37,157 bases of DNA from Glutinoglossum americanum (taxonomy: Eukaryota > Ascomycota > Geoglossomycetes > Geoglossales > Geoglossaceae): the NCBI GenBank assembly GCA_020080175.1, contig JAGHQL010000222.1, positions 1 to 37,157 of the forward strand, given 5' to 3'. The position numbers were made by a program, and so were the translations under genes. Each line of letters opens with the position of its first letter. Positions within the stretch are counted from its first letter, which is position 1. Under the pieces are notes generated by a model. The model did no database searches. It saw only the letters and a list, made by a program, of their open reading frames with translations, and was not told where the DNA came from. Positions 1-10,150 of this stretch are shown here, piece by piece.

Positions 1-1340
1 CAATTTGAACCATTCTACATGCCCCCTTCGTGCCCCATAGCCTGTTTACAATAATAAGTAGCTCTTGATGTCCCTCTCCTGAAATTTCGCGGGTACCCCG
101 CAACCTACCATACCTTGGCAGGTATAGTAGCACTGTTGACCCTTCACCGCCTTGTCGAAAGCCTGACCAGTTTCGGTTTTTCTACCGAGGAAGTCATGAT
201 GGGGAGTATTTTTCATCGCAGCTATGGCTCGAATACGGGTCTGGTAGCATCTAGCTTTGGACTCCAGATTAGCCATAGAGTTTGGAAGAATAACTCTTTG
301 CTCGGCCTGTTGGAGGGCGTAATATGCCTTCCTGGACAATGCGACGGTATAGCTTCGGGGGTTGGGTCTGCATTTGGAGTCGCGGCTCTGCAAGAGGATA
401 TAGAGGTTAAGCGGCTTCTAAGCATAGAATCTCAAGAAATGCCAACAACACTCATATTTCCGGAATGAATCTCTTGCCCTCCTACAATGAGAGCAGCTCC
501 ACTGCTACATAGAAGAATGCCCTATGAGGTGCTCCGTAGAGCCATATTTGTTAAGAGATCTCTCAAGGTGGGGTAGCCGAACAACATGACGTCATGCCTC
601 CTGACCACCCTCTAGTTACAGCTTTTTCTCCTCCGCAGCTCTCTCTACCCCATGGGAGTATGTATAAACCCGGAAGAGGTTTAGGTCTGAGGGCGGTCGA
701 CCGAGGACACCCTTTACACGAGTCTGAGGGCGCGTATTCTGTACATTTTCTGATTCTAAGCGTGAGTGAGCGCGGGCCTGGGCGGCGCCGACGGCTTGGC
801 GGGGGAAGCGTTTACTGCCGCACCACGGTGCCAAGGAATGCTCACCGTGTGCTCGCGAGCGGGGTGGGCTAGTGACCCAACAGGGGTGGTTGCTCACCCC
901 CGCGCTATCCGCCTTAATTTTAATTTCCCTCTACCCTGTCAGCCATTCAACTGACTCCAGGGCCTTTTGTTGCTCTAGTTTTTCCAGTGCCTCATCGCTC
1001 CTGTGTCTAGCCATTAAATTGGTATCAAGGCCTCTCGTTGCTCTAGTTTTCCAGTACCGCTTCAACATTGCTCACCTACCAAGACTGGTTGGAAATTGAA
1101 GTGGGATATTCCCCGTCATATTTGGGTCTTTTGATAACCGCTATCTGAGCGTTGCTGGGTACTACGGCCGGGTTCTGGAGGAGCGGCACACGAATACGAG
1201 CTGCTCAAATGCAGGAGCGGGACCTCAGCCAACGTTGACAGTCTCAAATAGCCTTGCGATATCTCTTAAAGGGTCGAGATGGTACATGTCGGCCTCTGGA
1301 TCTATTTGAATTTCAGGAAGACTGCTTGAACCCGGCCATC
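1..1340. other. Left-edge region without a confident gene
   Basis: No gene can be supported here. On the minus strand a 114-codon open stretch (46-387) follows an acceptor-like TCTTGCAG and could be a terminal exon of a gene reaching leftward out of the window, but no domain is recognised. From about 549 to 1090 the sequence turns GC-rich, contains a TATA-like TATGTATAAA near 660 and a 68-bp-period direct repeat (944-1068), and could be part of a dispersed repeat. 1100-1340 is presumably the promoter and 5' leader of the cysteine-rich gene that follows. Confidence 0.4.
944..1068. repeat. Two-copy direct repeat, period 68 bp
   Basis: Copy one starts at 944 (CATTCAACTGACTCC) and copy two at 1012 (CATTAAATTGGTATC). 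Both share GGCC...GTTGCTCTAGTTTT(T)CCAGT at matching positions. The second copy contains TTGGTATCAAGGC, which loosely resembles the initiator-tRNA primer-binding motif of LTR elements, but no element can be delimited around it. Similarity falls off after the CCAGT block. Confidence 0.55.
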
Positions 1341-2655
1341 ATGAAGGGAGCATTCCTACTAATTGCTGTTGCCCTTATTATAAAACTATCTCGTGGTGAA
1401 ATCATGTCATCTTCAAGCTTCGGCCAGGCCTTCTCCGCCCAGGGCCAAAAGAATCTTCCCGACCGTATTGCAGGCCAGTTCTCCAATTTCACAGTCGAAT
1501 GGGATCCACATAGCGGCTTTAAGTTCTTTGTGCGTCAGCAAGAACAATGTGTGGATCCAGGCTACGGTATGCGACTCAGAGAGAGGAGGACCGACCAACT
1601 GGCTATCTTCATAGAACATGCTAAGATCTTATTCGTGAATTCTAGTCCCCTGCGCTTCAGAAGCTGGCTGCTGCCCAGCTGGAAACAACTGTGTTCCCGG
1701 AGGTTGCTGCCCGGCTGGCGAGCAGAGGTGTGGCAGTAGCAAATGCTACAATCCTCAGACTACTAAATGCTGCACAGACGGATCCGGGGCCTGTCCGCTC
1801 AATTACGACTGTGTTGTGGGGGGATGTTGTCCAACCGGGCAGCTGCCCTGCGGAAGCAGCAAATGCTTCGATCCAAAGACGGATAGATGCTGCCAGAGCG
1901 GCGGCCAAGTCTGGGCCTGTTCGGCATCAGAATCGTGCTGTAGCCTGGGGTTTTGTTTCGACCCTACCACACAGCAATGTTGCGAAGAAGGCGCATGTCC
2001 CAAGGAAGATAGTTGTTGTACAAATGAGTGCTGCAAGCCGATAGCGTACTGTGGTTCGAACGGCTACTGCGCCCCCTGCCCTCTGGTAGCCACAGAGACT
2101 GCGACCACAACAACAGATTTTACAACCAGGATGACGACAACGGTGACCATTACAGAAACTTCCGAACCACCAGAACAGCCAGAATTCACTTGTGTGCCCT
2201 TGACGGTGACCAATAGTGCAAACGCGACACTACAGCTAGACACAGGCTGCTCACTCTCATACATCCCCCCCAGCACCACTAGTAACAACAACCCCACTAC
2301 TAGCAGTTCCCAAAGGCCCCTGAGGCCGAGGGACTTCTCCTGTTTGCCCACTCGAACAACCACCATAACGACGACAATAACAAACACAATAACGTCTCTC
2401 AGAACTACAACGAAAACAGTTTTTGTTCAGGAATCTCAATCAGGATTCTCCTGTCCACCGATGACGGTCACAAATCAGGCCGGCGACGAACTCTCGATGG
2501 ATGAGTCCTGCGCATTGGAATTCTCACCAGCCCCTGCAAGCAGTAGCGTTGGGCCAGCACAAACAAGTAAGAGTTCAGCGGCTGAGCCAAGACGCAGGGC
2601 TACCGTGTCTGCCTGGGGAGTTGTGGTTATGGCATCGTTGGTAATTGTGATGTAG
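1341..2655 (+). CDS. Cysteine-rich, probably GPI-anchored surface protein
   Basis: Two exons, 1341-1566 and 1646-2655, encode about 411 residues. The intron 1567-1645 starts GTATGC, has a GCTAAG branch-like site and ends TCTAG; an alternative acceptor at 1660 also keeps frame. The chosen start gives a hydrophobic signal peptide (MKGAFLLIAVALII). Residues about 70-200 hold four to five cysteine-pair units of the type GGCCPxGxxxCGSSKCxxPxTxxCC, resembling granulin-like or chitin-binding-like knots of fungal secreted proteins. A Ser/Thr-rich stalk follows, with two copies of a short module (FxCxPxTVTN...LxxDxxCxLxxxP) at about residues 240 and 345. The tail is basic then hydrophobic (RRRATVSAWGVVVMASLVIV), as in GPI-anchor signals. 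A cell-wall or surface role is inferred; no enzyme domain is visible and the ligand is unknown. Confidence 0.75.
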
Positions 2656-3583
2656 GATTCAAGAACTATTGTCGTGCCTATTTAGTAGCGGGTATGCCGC
2701 ATAGCAACATGCGTGCTCCCGCTGGTTATACCACATACTAGTTCTCATTTTATTGAAGCGAAAGACCTGCCGCTGCTGAACTTTTTTGGTTTCCACGCTG
2801 GTATTAATTTTTGGCTTGAGCACTCTGCAGTTTAGTCACACTGTTTTATTTACCTCTGCCAGAGGATACTCCCTATCTCTCCATATATGAACCTACTATT
2901 ATGCATAGACCTTTTACTTACGACCGAATGGCCACATTATACAGGCCCTATCTGCTGTAATATTGAGGTAGACAATCATGGTTAAAAAACGGTTGGTGAC
3001 GAAGTGGGCCCGAATTATTTACTAAAAGTCTGGATCGTTTGAGGTGTTCTTTGAATCACCGGGCTATGTCTATTCGAGTAATCTTAAGCTCAAAGTTAGT
3101 TGGAACGAGGAGGGCTAGATCGTTCTTGGTTGACCTAGATTTGTTCACTAGCATTTGGACCCTGGGCTAATGAGCCGCGCTAGTTTTCTCTTGTCACGTG
3201 CCTCTCTACTGCGCGTCATAGTTCTGAACCTGCAAAATCATGCCGGTTCTCTCCCAAAAATGCTCCTCGTGTAAAGCAATTCCGTGCCTCAGAGCCTGCG
3301 TAGTATCCGGACAATTTACTCTCAGCCCCCCATTCTCGTGCTTTATAGCCGACCACGAGCACTTATACCTCATACCATCGATACCAAGGTAGATAGGAAG
3401 GAAAAGGATAACAGTTGATACATCTCTCCCCCATCAGCTCCTCCACCACCAGAATTAACAGTGCCTGCAGTCTCAGAAGTCTCCGCCGAAATTGGCTGGG
3501 GGTCTTTTGCAACTGTATTGATCAAACAGGAGAGAAGCGAAGAAGACGACATTTGAAAGCTACTGGTAGAGCTCGTGGGATTA
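2656..3583. other. Intergenic region, no gene seen
   Basis: About 930 bp between the 3' end of the surface-protein gene and the 3' end of the minus-strand DUF7580 gene, so the two genes are convergent. Only short shadow open frames without protein-like composition occur. No tRNA, tandem repeat or mobile element was recognised. The first 200 bp is presumably the 3' untranslated region of the upstream gene. Confidence 0.5.
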
Positions 3584-5134
3584 TCAAATCGGCTCCCCCA
3601 TGTACTCCAATGCCTTTGCTAACGGTTGGATGACTAGGCCGTATACTCGACACAAAAACTCGTCATTATCCAGTATGGAGTCTGTCGTACCCATGTCGAA
3701 TTCACAATAAAGACAACGTCTAATGACCTCTGCCCATGTTTTACCTGCTTTCCTATATATCGTGGGTTCGAGTTCTACAGCGTGCTTTTGTTCGGGGTCT
3801 ATGGATGTGGTATCTTGGTCACTGCCATCAATCAGCGGCCGGTTTTCGATGAGCTGTATCAAAACCTTGCCGAGAGCGTATAAAGCGGCATTGCGGACCA
3901 TGGGTGGTGGTGCTATACAGGGGGGGGCCTGTTGTGAATTGGGGAAGCTATGGGAGATATATGGCCGAAGGATGGCCTCATCATCTAAATCACCTAGATA
4001 AGGACGAAATAAGATGTCTCGGCTTGTCCACATATCTCGCATCCACGGGGAGGAATGTAGGCCTAGCAGCGAGGTCGCCAGTATGATGGCCAGTTTCAGT
4101 CGGTCGCGTTCGTGGAAGCAAAGCGGGAACCCCGAGTGACGCTGCTGAGCAGAGAGAAGGTCATGAAGCGAAATGACCTGCCGGCGCCCCTCGGAATAAG
4201 GCACTGGTTCAATACAATAGCATACGTCCGTATTAGGAGTGCATCTGGAAACGAAACCTAAGCAAGGCTCTGGATGCAATTGTAAAGTCGCCCCGAGGTC
4301 CTGCAGACGCACGCAAAGATTTTCGATATAACTACATTGCCCGTTTGAAGATTGTAGTTTTATCGCAGTTGCTCGCCATTCGCTAGACCCGAACTGAAAT
4401 ATAACCTCCAGTACATCTTCGCTACCTCCATTTCCGCTGTCTCCTAACAATCTCAAGGCCTCAGCTTGACTTCCTAGTCGCAGGTTAGCGACATGCTGGG
4501 CGACGCAACTACATTTCAGGCTAAGATTGATAGCCTCGCTGAGCCCAACAGCCGTATTTCGAAATGAACGAAACTTCGTTAAATCAGATGATGACAAGTC
4601 GATCTCCGTGCGTCGATTTTTGATGAGATTTTGGAAGATATCGATTAGACGGTGAAGCTTGTCAAGAGCAGCTTCCTTTGGTCTAAACGTGAAGGAGAGC
4701 CTCGCGGATACCCTGCGATATAGCGACGACGATTGGTTGACTGGTATGTGCTTTGCAAGCTCCGTCAATAGCTCTCCGAGGATGCACTGAATTTCGGATA
4801 TAATGCCTTCGTAAATCTGCCATCCTTTTTCACCCAATTTGTACTTAAATTTTTCCTCGAGCTCTGGCTGCTCCCAAAATGGTGCTAACGGATCCGCGAT
4901 AAGCTTCCTCGCTGTGAGTCCATTATCTTTAAATACGGCGTCAAAAAGGTTGAAACAGGCATTCTGGAACATCTCCTGTTCACCCCCAAGAACTCGTCTT
5001 AGGCTCTTGAGGGTCTTCTTGTATTTTAACCACCTACTGATGACATCTAAGCCCTGGTGGTAATCATCAATTAGGCAGACAAGCAGCGGAAATGTAGCTA
5101 TGACAAGGCCAGCCTCTTCGACCCCGGTAGGCAT
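3584..5134 (-). CDS. DUF7580-type fungal protein with HeLo-like N-terminus and pseudokinase-like C-terminus
   Basis: Single exon, 516 residues. The N-terminus (residues about 4-60, EEAGLVIATFPLLVCLIDDY...) matches the opening of fungal DUF7580 / prion-inhibition (HeLo-like) proteins, a hydrophobic helix followed by basic helices. The C-terminal half resembles a degenerate kinase lobe: LLGLHSSPWMRDMWTSRDI takes the place of the catalytic loop without the usual HRD...N, ALYALGKVLIQLIENRPL resembles helix F, and AEVIRRCLYCEF resembles the helix G/H region. That kinase comparison is inference from pattern. Family members are uncharacterised but often lie near heterokaryon-incompatibility and NLR-type genes. 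The gene is divergent from the adjacent STAND cluster across 292 bp, which suggests co-regulation. Membrane-active cell-death signalling is possible but not shown by the sequence. Confidence 0.8.
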   Translation of the reverse strand: MPTGVEEAGLVIATFPLLVCLIDDYHQGLDVISRWLKYKKTLKSLRRVLGGEQEMFQNACFNLFDAVFKDNGLTARKLIADPLAPFWEQPELEEKFKYKLGEKGWQIYEGIISEIQCILGELLTELAKHIPVNQSSSLYRRVSARLSFTFRPKEAALDKLHRLIDIFQNLIKNRRTEIDLSSSDLTKFRSFRNTAVGLSEAINLSLKCSCVAQHVANLRLGSQAEALRLLGDSGNGGSEDVLEVIFQFGSSEWRATAIKLQSSNGQCSYIENLCVRLQDLGATLQLHPEPCLGFVSRCTPNTDVCYCIEPVPYSEGRRQVISLHDLLSAQQRHSGFPLCFHERDRLKLAIILATSLLGLHSSPWMRDMWTSRDILFRPYLGDLDDEAILRPYISHSFPNSQQAPPCIAPPPMVRNAALYALGKVLIQLIENRPLIDGSDQDTTSIDPEQKHAVELEPTIYRKAGKTWAEVIRRCLYCEFDMGTTDSILDNDEFLCRVYGLVIQPLAKALEYMGEPI

Positions 5135-5426
5135 CGTGAGGAGAGGCTCAGAGCCCAGTTCTTCGTACTCGAGATTATCAGAGAAAGCCTGAGGGAGCGG
5201 AGGAGGAATCTGTGCCTATTGTTTAAATTGATTACTTGTTTTTGCCCCGTCATAGTATGATGAGCATTGAGCAATCGAAAATGTTTAATAGTACTAGGTA
5301 GATTACGGTTCATCCCCGACTGGAAGTGGGGTATGCTTGCCAAGCATCTCCGCAGAAGCCAAGTGCCATCTCGTTTTCCTTCCCCTCAATTTCACCGTAA
5401 AGAAAGTGCCAGTATGAGGCATCGAA
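5135..5426. promoter_or_regulatory. Divergent promoter between DUF7580 gene and STAND-cluster gene
   Basis: This 292-bp interval separates the start codons of two outward-facing genes and must carry both 5' leaders. It is moderately AT-rich near 5220-5300. No specific operator can be named. The arrangement is what would be expected if the two genes are expressed together. Confidence 0.5.
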
Positions 5427-6266
5427 ATGTCCATCCAAAAGCATTTCAAGGCATGTATTTCCTCCTTCAAAAATGTCGATTTAGGCTACCGCGACCATTC
5501 AGTAAACCGCACGGCTGTCGCAGAACTTGCCAATCAATATGATAGGCTCAATCTTTGGGCTCATGATGTCAAAGTTTGGGACATAGAGCGCACTCTCACG
5601 CGCTCATCGTCACTACGAAGCTACACCGCGCAGCTACTTTCTGAGCTACAAGAGGGCCTCTCCTCCAATTCGTCCTCAGTTGAGGAGTTCGTCGAAGATA
5701 TTAAAGACATAGTCGATTGCCTCATAGGCCTCGAGCCAGCCCTGACGGATCCAGCTCCGCTAGATGATCCCGACAGCTCTACAGCAAAGCGCGAGGACCT
5801 TACTCAAATGCTACCCCTCAGAGAGCCTCCATCTTCGGAACTTGATCCCATACAACCAGCCTCGAGTCATCCAACTCCATTGGATGACCCCGATAGTCCT
5901 ACAGCAGAACGTGAGGATCTTGCTCAAACGTTACTCTTTAGAGAGCCTCCATCTTCAGAACTTGACCCCACACTACCAGCCTTAAGGGATTTAGCTCTGT
6001 TGGGTAATTTCGATAGTCCCACAGCAGTGCGTGAAGATCTTACCCAAACGCTACCCCTTAGAGAACCTCTATCTTTAGAGCTTAATCCCATGCAACCGGC
6101 ATTGCGACGGCACCAAACCTCGCGGCAATGTCACGAGAGCTCCTCCGCTGCCGACCTCCAAACAACATCAGAATTTAGGTCTCTAATCAAACCCAGGAAA
6201 GATATTCTTAGTGATAACATAGGCGGGGGTCAGGATGAATATGACGTTGACTTTGAGTACGAGTAG
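5427..6266 (+). CDS. Fungal N-terminal-domain protein with three 40-aa repeats; possible 5' exon of the STAND gene
   Basis: Open frame of 279 residues. Residues 1-105 match the helical N-terminal module common in fungal STAND and zinc-finger proteins (ANQYDRLNLWAHDVKVW, then a leucine-rich helix pair). Residues 108-227 are three direct 40-residue repeats built around REDLTQxLPLREPxSxEL. The end is acidic (DEYDVDFEYE). The downstream DUF7708/NB-ARC frame has no usable start codon of its own until deep inside the domain, so this frame may be its first exon: GT donors at 6004 (GTAATT) or 6027 (GTGCGT) could pair in frame with acceptors at 6326 or 6352. Alternatively it is a separate gene that arose as a partial copy of the STAND N-terminus, because its last third is duplicated 227 bp downstream. 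The two options cannot be separated without transcripts. Confidence 0.6.
   Translation: MSIQKHFKACISSFKNVDLGYRDHSVNRTAVAELANQYDRLNLWAHDVKVWDIERTLTRSSSLRSYTAQLLSELQEGLSSNSSSVEEFVEDIKDIVDCLIGLEPALTDPAPLDDPDSSTAKREDLTQMLPLREPPSSELDPIQPASSHPTPLDDPDSPTAEREDLAQTLLFREPPSSELDPTLPALRDLALLGNFDSPTAVREDLTQTLPLREPLSLELNPMQPALRRHQTSRQCHESSSAADLQTTSEFRSLIKPRKDILSDNIGGGQDEYDVDFEYE
5748..6107 (+). repeat. Three tandem 120-bp coding repeats
   Basis: Units 5748-5867, 5868-5987 and 5988-6107 each encode exactly 40 residues with the core REDL(T/A)QxL(P/L)(L/F)REPxSxEL(D/N)P. Units 1 and 2 are closest to each other; unit 3 has diverged at its start (LLGNFDS against PLDDPDS). The unit length is a multiple of three, so copy-number change keeps the frame. 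Confidence 0.9.
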
Positions 6267-6450
6267 CCGTTTAATTTAGTTATAGGATCTGCTGAACACT
6301 TTATAGGGATAATCGGGTATTTGTAGCTTTTCGATGGAATCTAATCTCGCAGCAATGTCGCGGGAGCTTCTCTGCCACCGACCTCCACACCATATCAGAA
6401 TTTGGATCGGTAACAAAACTTGGAAAACACATTCGAGATAAAATCAGATC
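6116..6450 (+). repeat. Dispersed direct duplication, about 100 bp, offset 227 bp
   Basis: The segment at 6116-6222 and the segment at 6343-6449 align without large gaps and share AATGTC, GACCTCCA and ATCAGAATTT at matching positions. They encode SAADLQTTSEF and SATDLHTISEF, each in the frame used by its own surrounding gene. The first copy closes the small repeat protein; the second opens the DUF7708 module of the STAND gene. Confidence 0.75.
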
Positions 6451-9400
6451 GGCCAATCCTCCATCAGCGCAGCTGTTTCAGATATGGCCAGCGGTCAGCA
6501 CGCTCAAGGCCTTCTCGCTTCATTTCACCGATTTTATGATGCCTCAAGAAGTGGACGTATCCCTGATATGGGGGGTCTTATATCTCATCGTCTCGGTATG
6601 CTGTAGCGAATATAGCAACATTGGTTAAAAGGCTGACCCTTTGCAGCTGTTGCTCGAGTCGGAGTCAGAGCTGAAGTTATCACGCATCATTGGCATTCTT
6701 ATCAAATTACGGGGATTTGTGGAACTTTTCATTCATTGCATACGGTCAAATGAAGAAAAAAAGGAGATAAATGAGATAAGATTTGCTATGGTGGATGTTT
6801 TAGCCACTTTCGCTTATCTTTTCGTCAATATTATGAAATACCTCAGGGAACATTCTGATGGTGAGTATAATCCACATTTAGGTCAGATTTAAAGTAGCTA
6901 ATTCTCCAGATGACGATGCTACCAGAGCATGGACTTCCCTCCAAAGAAAGTCCCTAACTGCGGTTTTAGAAATAGACGAGGTCACAAAACATCTTCATAA
7001 CATTGCAGCTTTTACGAAGCTCACAACAGATCGCCAGAGTTCTTACATACGGCGGAGGAATGCAATGGCCTTTGGAGACGATGATAGTCCTAGAATTTTT
7101 CCTTGTGACAATCTCCCTCACAGCAAAAACGAGCGGTTCTATGGTCGCGAAGATGTTCTGAAGAAGATAGAAGACCACCTAGACTGGCATAGGAACCGCC
7201 TAGACTGGCATAGGAACATGTCCCTTCGGATTTTCACGATTTATGGTCGACATGGTGTTGGCAAAACCCAAATAGCCCTCGAATATGCTCATAGGAATAT
7301 ATCCAAGTTTGACGCAATATTCTGGGTCCGATGTGAGACGTCAGCTTCCTTACGACAAAGTTTCACTGATATAGCTATCAATCTTAATCTACGCGGAGCA
7401 GTTAAGAGTGGCCTCCATGAAGAAAATCTACTTCTTGTCCACGAATGGCTAAAAAACACAAGTAAGTCTTTAAAATATATGTGAATCACGACCTAAAGCA
7501 TTTGCTGTTCTGGCAAACAGATAACAGACTTGCCTCATTTCCTTCAATCATTTCTAGCTGACCTATGTATTTGCAAAGGCATTTTGATTCATTTTAATAT
7601 CTTGTATCTAGTATACTGCGGTTCTTTGTTATATCTTTCGATACTGTAACTATCCTTGAGAATATCTTTCTGACACAGCTCTTCGAAATTAGACAAACAC
7701 TGGCTATTGATCTTCGATAACGCTGGTAAGTCGATACCTTACTTCTCAAGTATATGGGTTCTAGCTATAACCTGCTTCGGCTTTCTAAAAGCCTTCTGAC
7801 GGAGATGCAGAGAATGAGACAATGGATATTTATTGGCCCACCTGCAAAGGAGCAGTTCTAATTACCTCTAGAGTATACTATAACTTCAATAACGATGCTA
7901 GTACGGCTGGCGAAACCATAAAAGTGTTTAATGAACAAGAGAGTTGGGAAATCTTAATCATCTTACTGGATTGGAGCAACAAACTCGCAAAGGATGAAAT
8001 TTTACAAGAGGAGCTGCAGGCTGCAAAGACTCTTCTCCAGAGGATAGGAGGGTTAGCTCTAGCGATTGAGCAACTGGCATCACTAATCAGTGCTCATCGC
8101 TTGAATATGCAGATACTCCTTAATATATTTAACGAAAGTTCGAAAAATCTTCCTCCACGACTAGGGGGGACTCGGTGTTCCCTTGGACACTCTCTTGACA
8201 CTCTTTGGAGTATATCTTTTGAGTTGCTCTCTATTAGGGCGAAGACCTTGTTAGGTGTCTTGTGTTTATTACCACCAGATGCCATATCCCTTGATTTATT
8301 TCTGCCAAGGGATCAGGACACTCTGAGTTCATCTCTTCATTTCTGCAGGAGGGACACTGGAAAATCTAGCTCCCAAACGATGCTATTCAAGGTCACTCCT
8401 TCTTCTGGTCTTACGACTGCCATACAGGAACTCTCAAACGCTAAACTTATCAAAAAAGAAGGCAGAAATCTTTCAGTCCATCGTGTTGTCCAAGAGGCTT
8501 TCACATACCTAAGTACTGAGGGGCTTCAAGATGCGTTTGACTCAGCTGTACGCCTGTTTTATGAAGCATTTCCAAAGCAGGTCAATGGGAGACCACTCTA
8601 CCCTGAATGGCAGCGATGTCAAAGATATATTCAGGGCAGTTTGTTTCTTGCACATCGATTTGCCTATAAGCTCAGAAAGATGGAACCCCCAGTTAGAATA
8701 CCACAGGCATTTGTTAAATTGTTGGCGAATTGCGCATGGTAAGCCACGAATTTGGGTTTAAAATGTATTTCAGCTAATATTTAACAAGGTACTTATACGA
8801 AATCGGTGACCATATTGAGAACCTACAAATTCTTGAGATTGCGTATGAGTCCTGCGAGGACAAGGAATCACTTCTCTGCGCCCACCTTCGTAACACGGCT
8901 GGTGTCAGTTATTTCGAGCTCAACAGCTTGACACGGGCTCGGGAGTGTTTACAGAAAAGCCTTGCAATTCGCGAAAGTCTACTAGATCCAGATAACGAGG
9001 AGGTGGCAAATACCATCAACAATCTTGGCCTTGTTGAATCTGCAAAGGGTGAATTAGAAGCCGCCATGCGGTTGTTTGACCGCGCAGAAGAGATACGTGC
9101 GGGGCTCGGGGATGAATCCACTTCGTTGCTAGGGATCACGTATTTGTCAAAGGGACGAACCCTACATCTTATGGGGAATTTTGAGCAAGCGATCCAATAT
9201 CTCGAGAGTGCGGAAGCATTATTTATTCGAACTGTTGGTCCAAATAGTCAATTGATGGCATAGTGAGTGATCTTTATTGATTGGAAAATAACAATGGAAT
9301 AGTAATCTAAAGGACTCTAGTTTTCACTATGCATACGGCAACCTTGAACGATCACAAAAGAACCAGAAACAAGCCAAGCGAGCTTATAATACCGCCTTAG

Positions 9401-9848
9401 AGATCCTATTAGACGGCGCCTTGGCCCATGCCCTTACCTCTTCAACTCTCTATAAGCTAGGATGTATTGAAGCAAGTCAGGGAAACACTGAAAGAGCCAA
9501 GTAAGAGACGCTCTACCAGAGACTTATCTACTAGAGGGATATGCTGACTTCGCTGGGTGCCTTAGAACGCATCTCGAAAGGGCGTTAAAATTAGCGGAAC
9601 TCCGTAAAAGTGGTTCGAATGACGGCAACATCGCTCGAATTCTATGGAAAATGGGGGCAGTGCTGTCTGAAAATATATACGCTTCGCTAAAAGAGAGGCA
9701 GATAGGAGAGGAACTGAAGTCGAAAGCAATGTCTATGAGACGAGCTATATTGCTGGAAAAAGTTTTTTCATATGAACTCATTGGAACGACCGCCATCGAA
9801 GAAACGGAAGCAGCATATGACAATCTAGTCTGTGGCATTTTCCGATGA
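6296..9848 (+). CDS. STAND (NLR-like) protein: DUF7708, NB-ARC and TPR domains
   Basis: Exons read as <6341-6595, 6647-6860, 6910-7461, 7679-7725, 7811-8738, 8789-9262, 9321-9500 and 9566-9848; introns are mostly 49-85 bp GT-AG. Domains in order: DUF7708-like helices (WPAVSTLKAF...SLIWGVLYLIVS...), NB-ARC with Walker A GRHGVGKT at 7245-7268, Walker B WLLIFDNA at 7701-7724, the GAVLITSR sensor at 7849-7872, a GLALA motif near 8050, and a winged-helix end with VHRVVQEAF in the MHD position. TPR units follow (AxxYxxLNSLTRARECLQKSLAI and similar) to the stop. Such proteins are oligomerising switches in fungal non-self recognition and programmed cell death; the trigger is unknown. The 5' end is unresolved because the open frame from 6296 lacks an early ATG. 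The joint at 7462-7678 is odd: the strong GTAAGT donor gives the wrong phase, while a weak GTCTTT donor at 7466 fits. Confidence 0.8.
7179..7217 (+). repeat. 21-bp tandem duplication just before the P-loop
   Basis: CTAGACTGGCATAGGAAC occurs at 7179 and again at 7200 with period 21, giving the doubled peptide LDWHRN. It lies between the conserved FYGRED box and the Walker A motif, so it lengthens the entry to the NB-ARC domain by seven residues without changing frame. The copies are identical over 18 bp, so the duplication is probably recent. Confidence 0.85.
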
Positions 9849-10130
9849 CCAATATCGAATTCCACTTCATTTTCATATCCAATCTGGCGCGACAGATTCA
9901 AGACAAATGGACTGGGCGCGAGTACCCACACTACACTATTTTATTTCTCCCTAAAAACAGTTGTCCCATACGCATCATCAGGGGGAATACATCTATCGTT
10001 CCCACCAAACCAACACCTCTTCCTGAATGTACTCAAGCAGATATTTCGAACTCAAAGCAAAACGCACTTCTGAAAACCTCAATGGGATAAAGAAAAAGCA
10101 GAAGAAACATCGAAAGATTAACGGATGATA

Positions 10131-10150
10131 CCCCCCCCCCCCCCCCGGGG
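10131..10150. repeat. Poly-C tract C16 followed by G4
   Basis: An uninterrupted run of sixteen C at 10131-10146 is followed directly by GGGG. Such tracts are mutable and prone to sequencing error. It marks an abrupt change from AT-leaning to GC-rich sequence. Confidence 0.9.

Noticed and set aside
3760-3775. GGGTTCGAGTTC, another B-box look-alike
   Set aside because: It falls inside the DUF7580 coding sequence and has no acceptor-stem partner.
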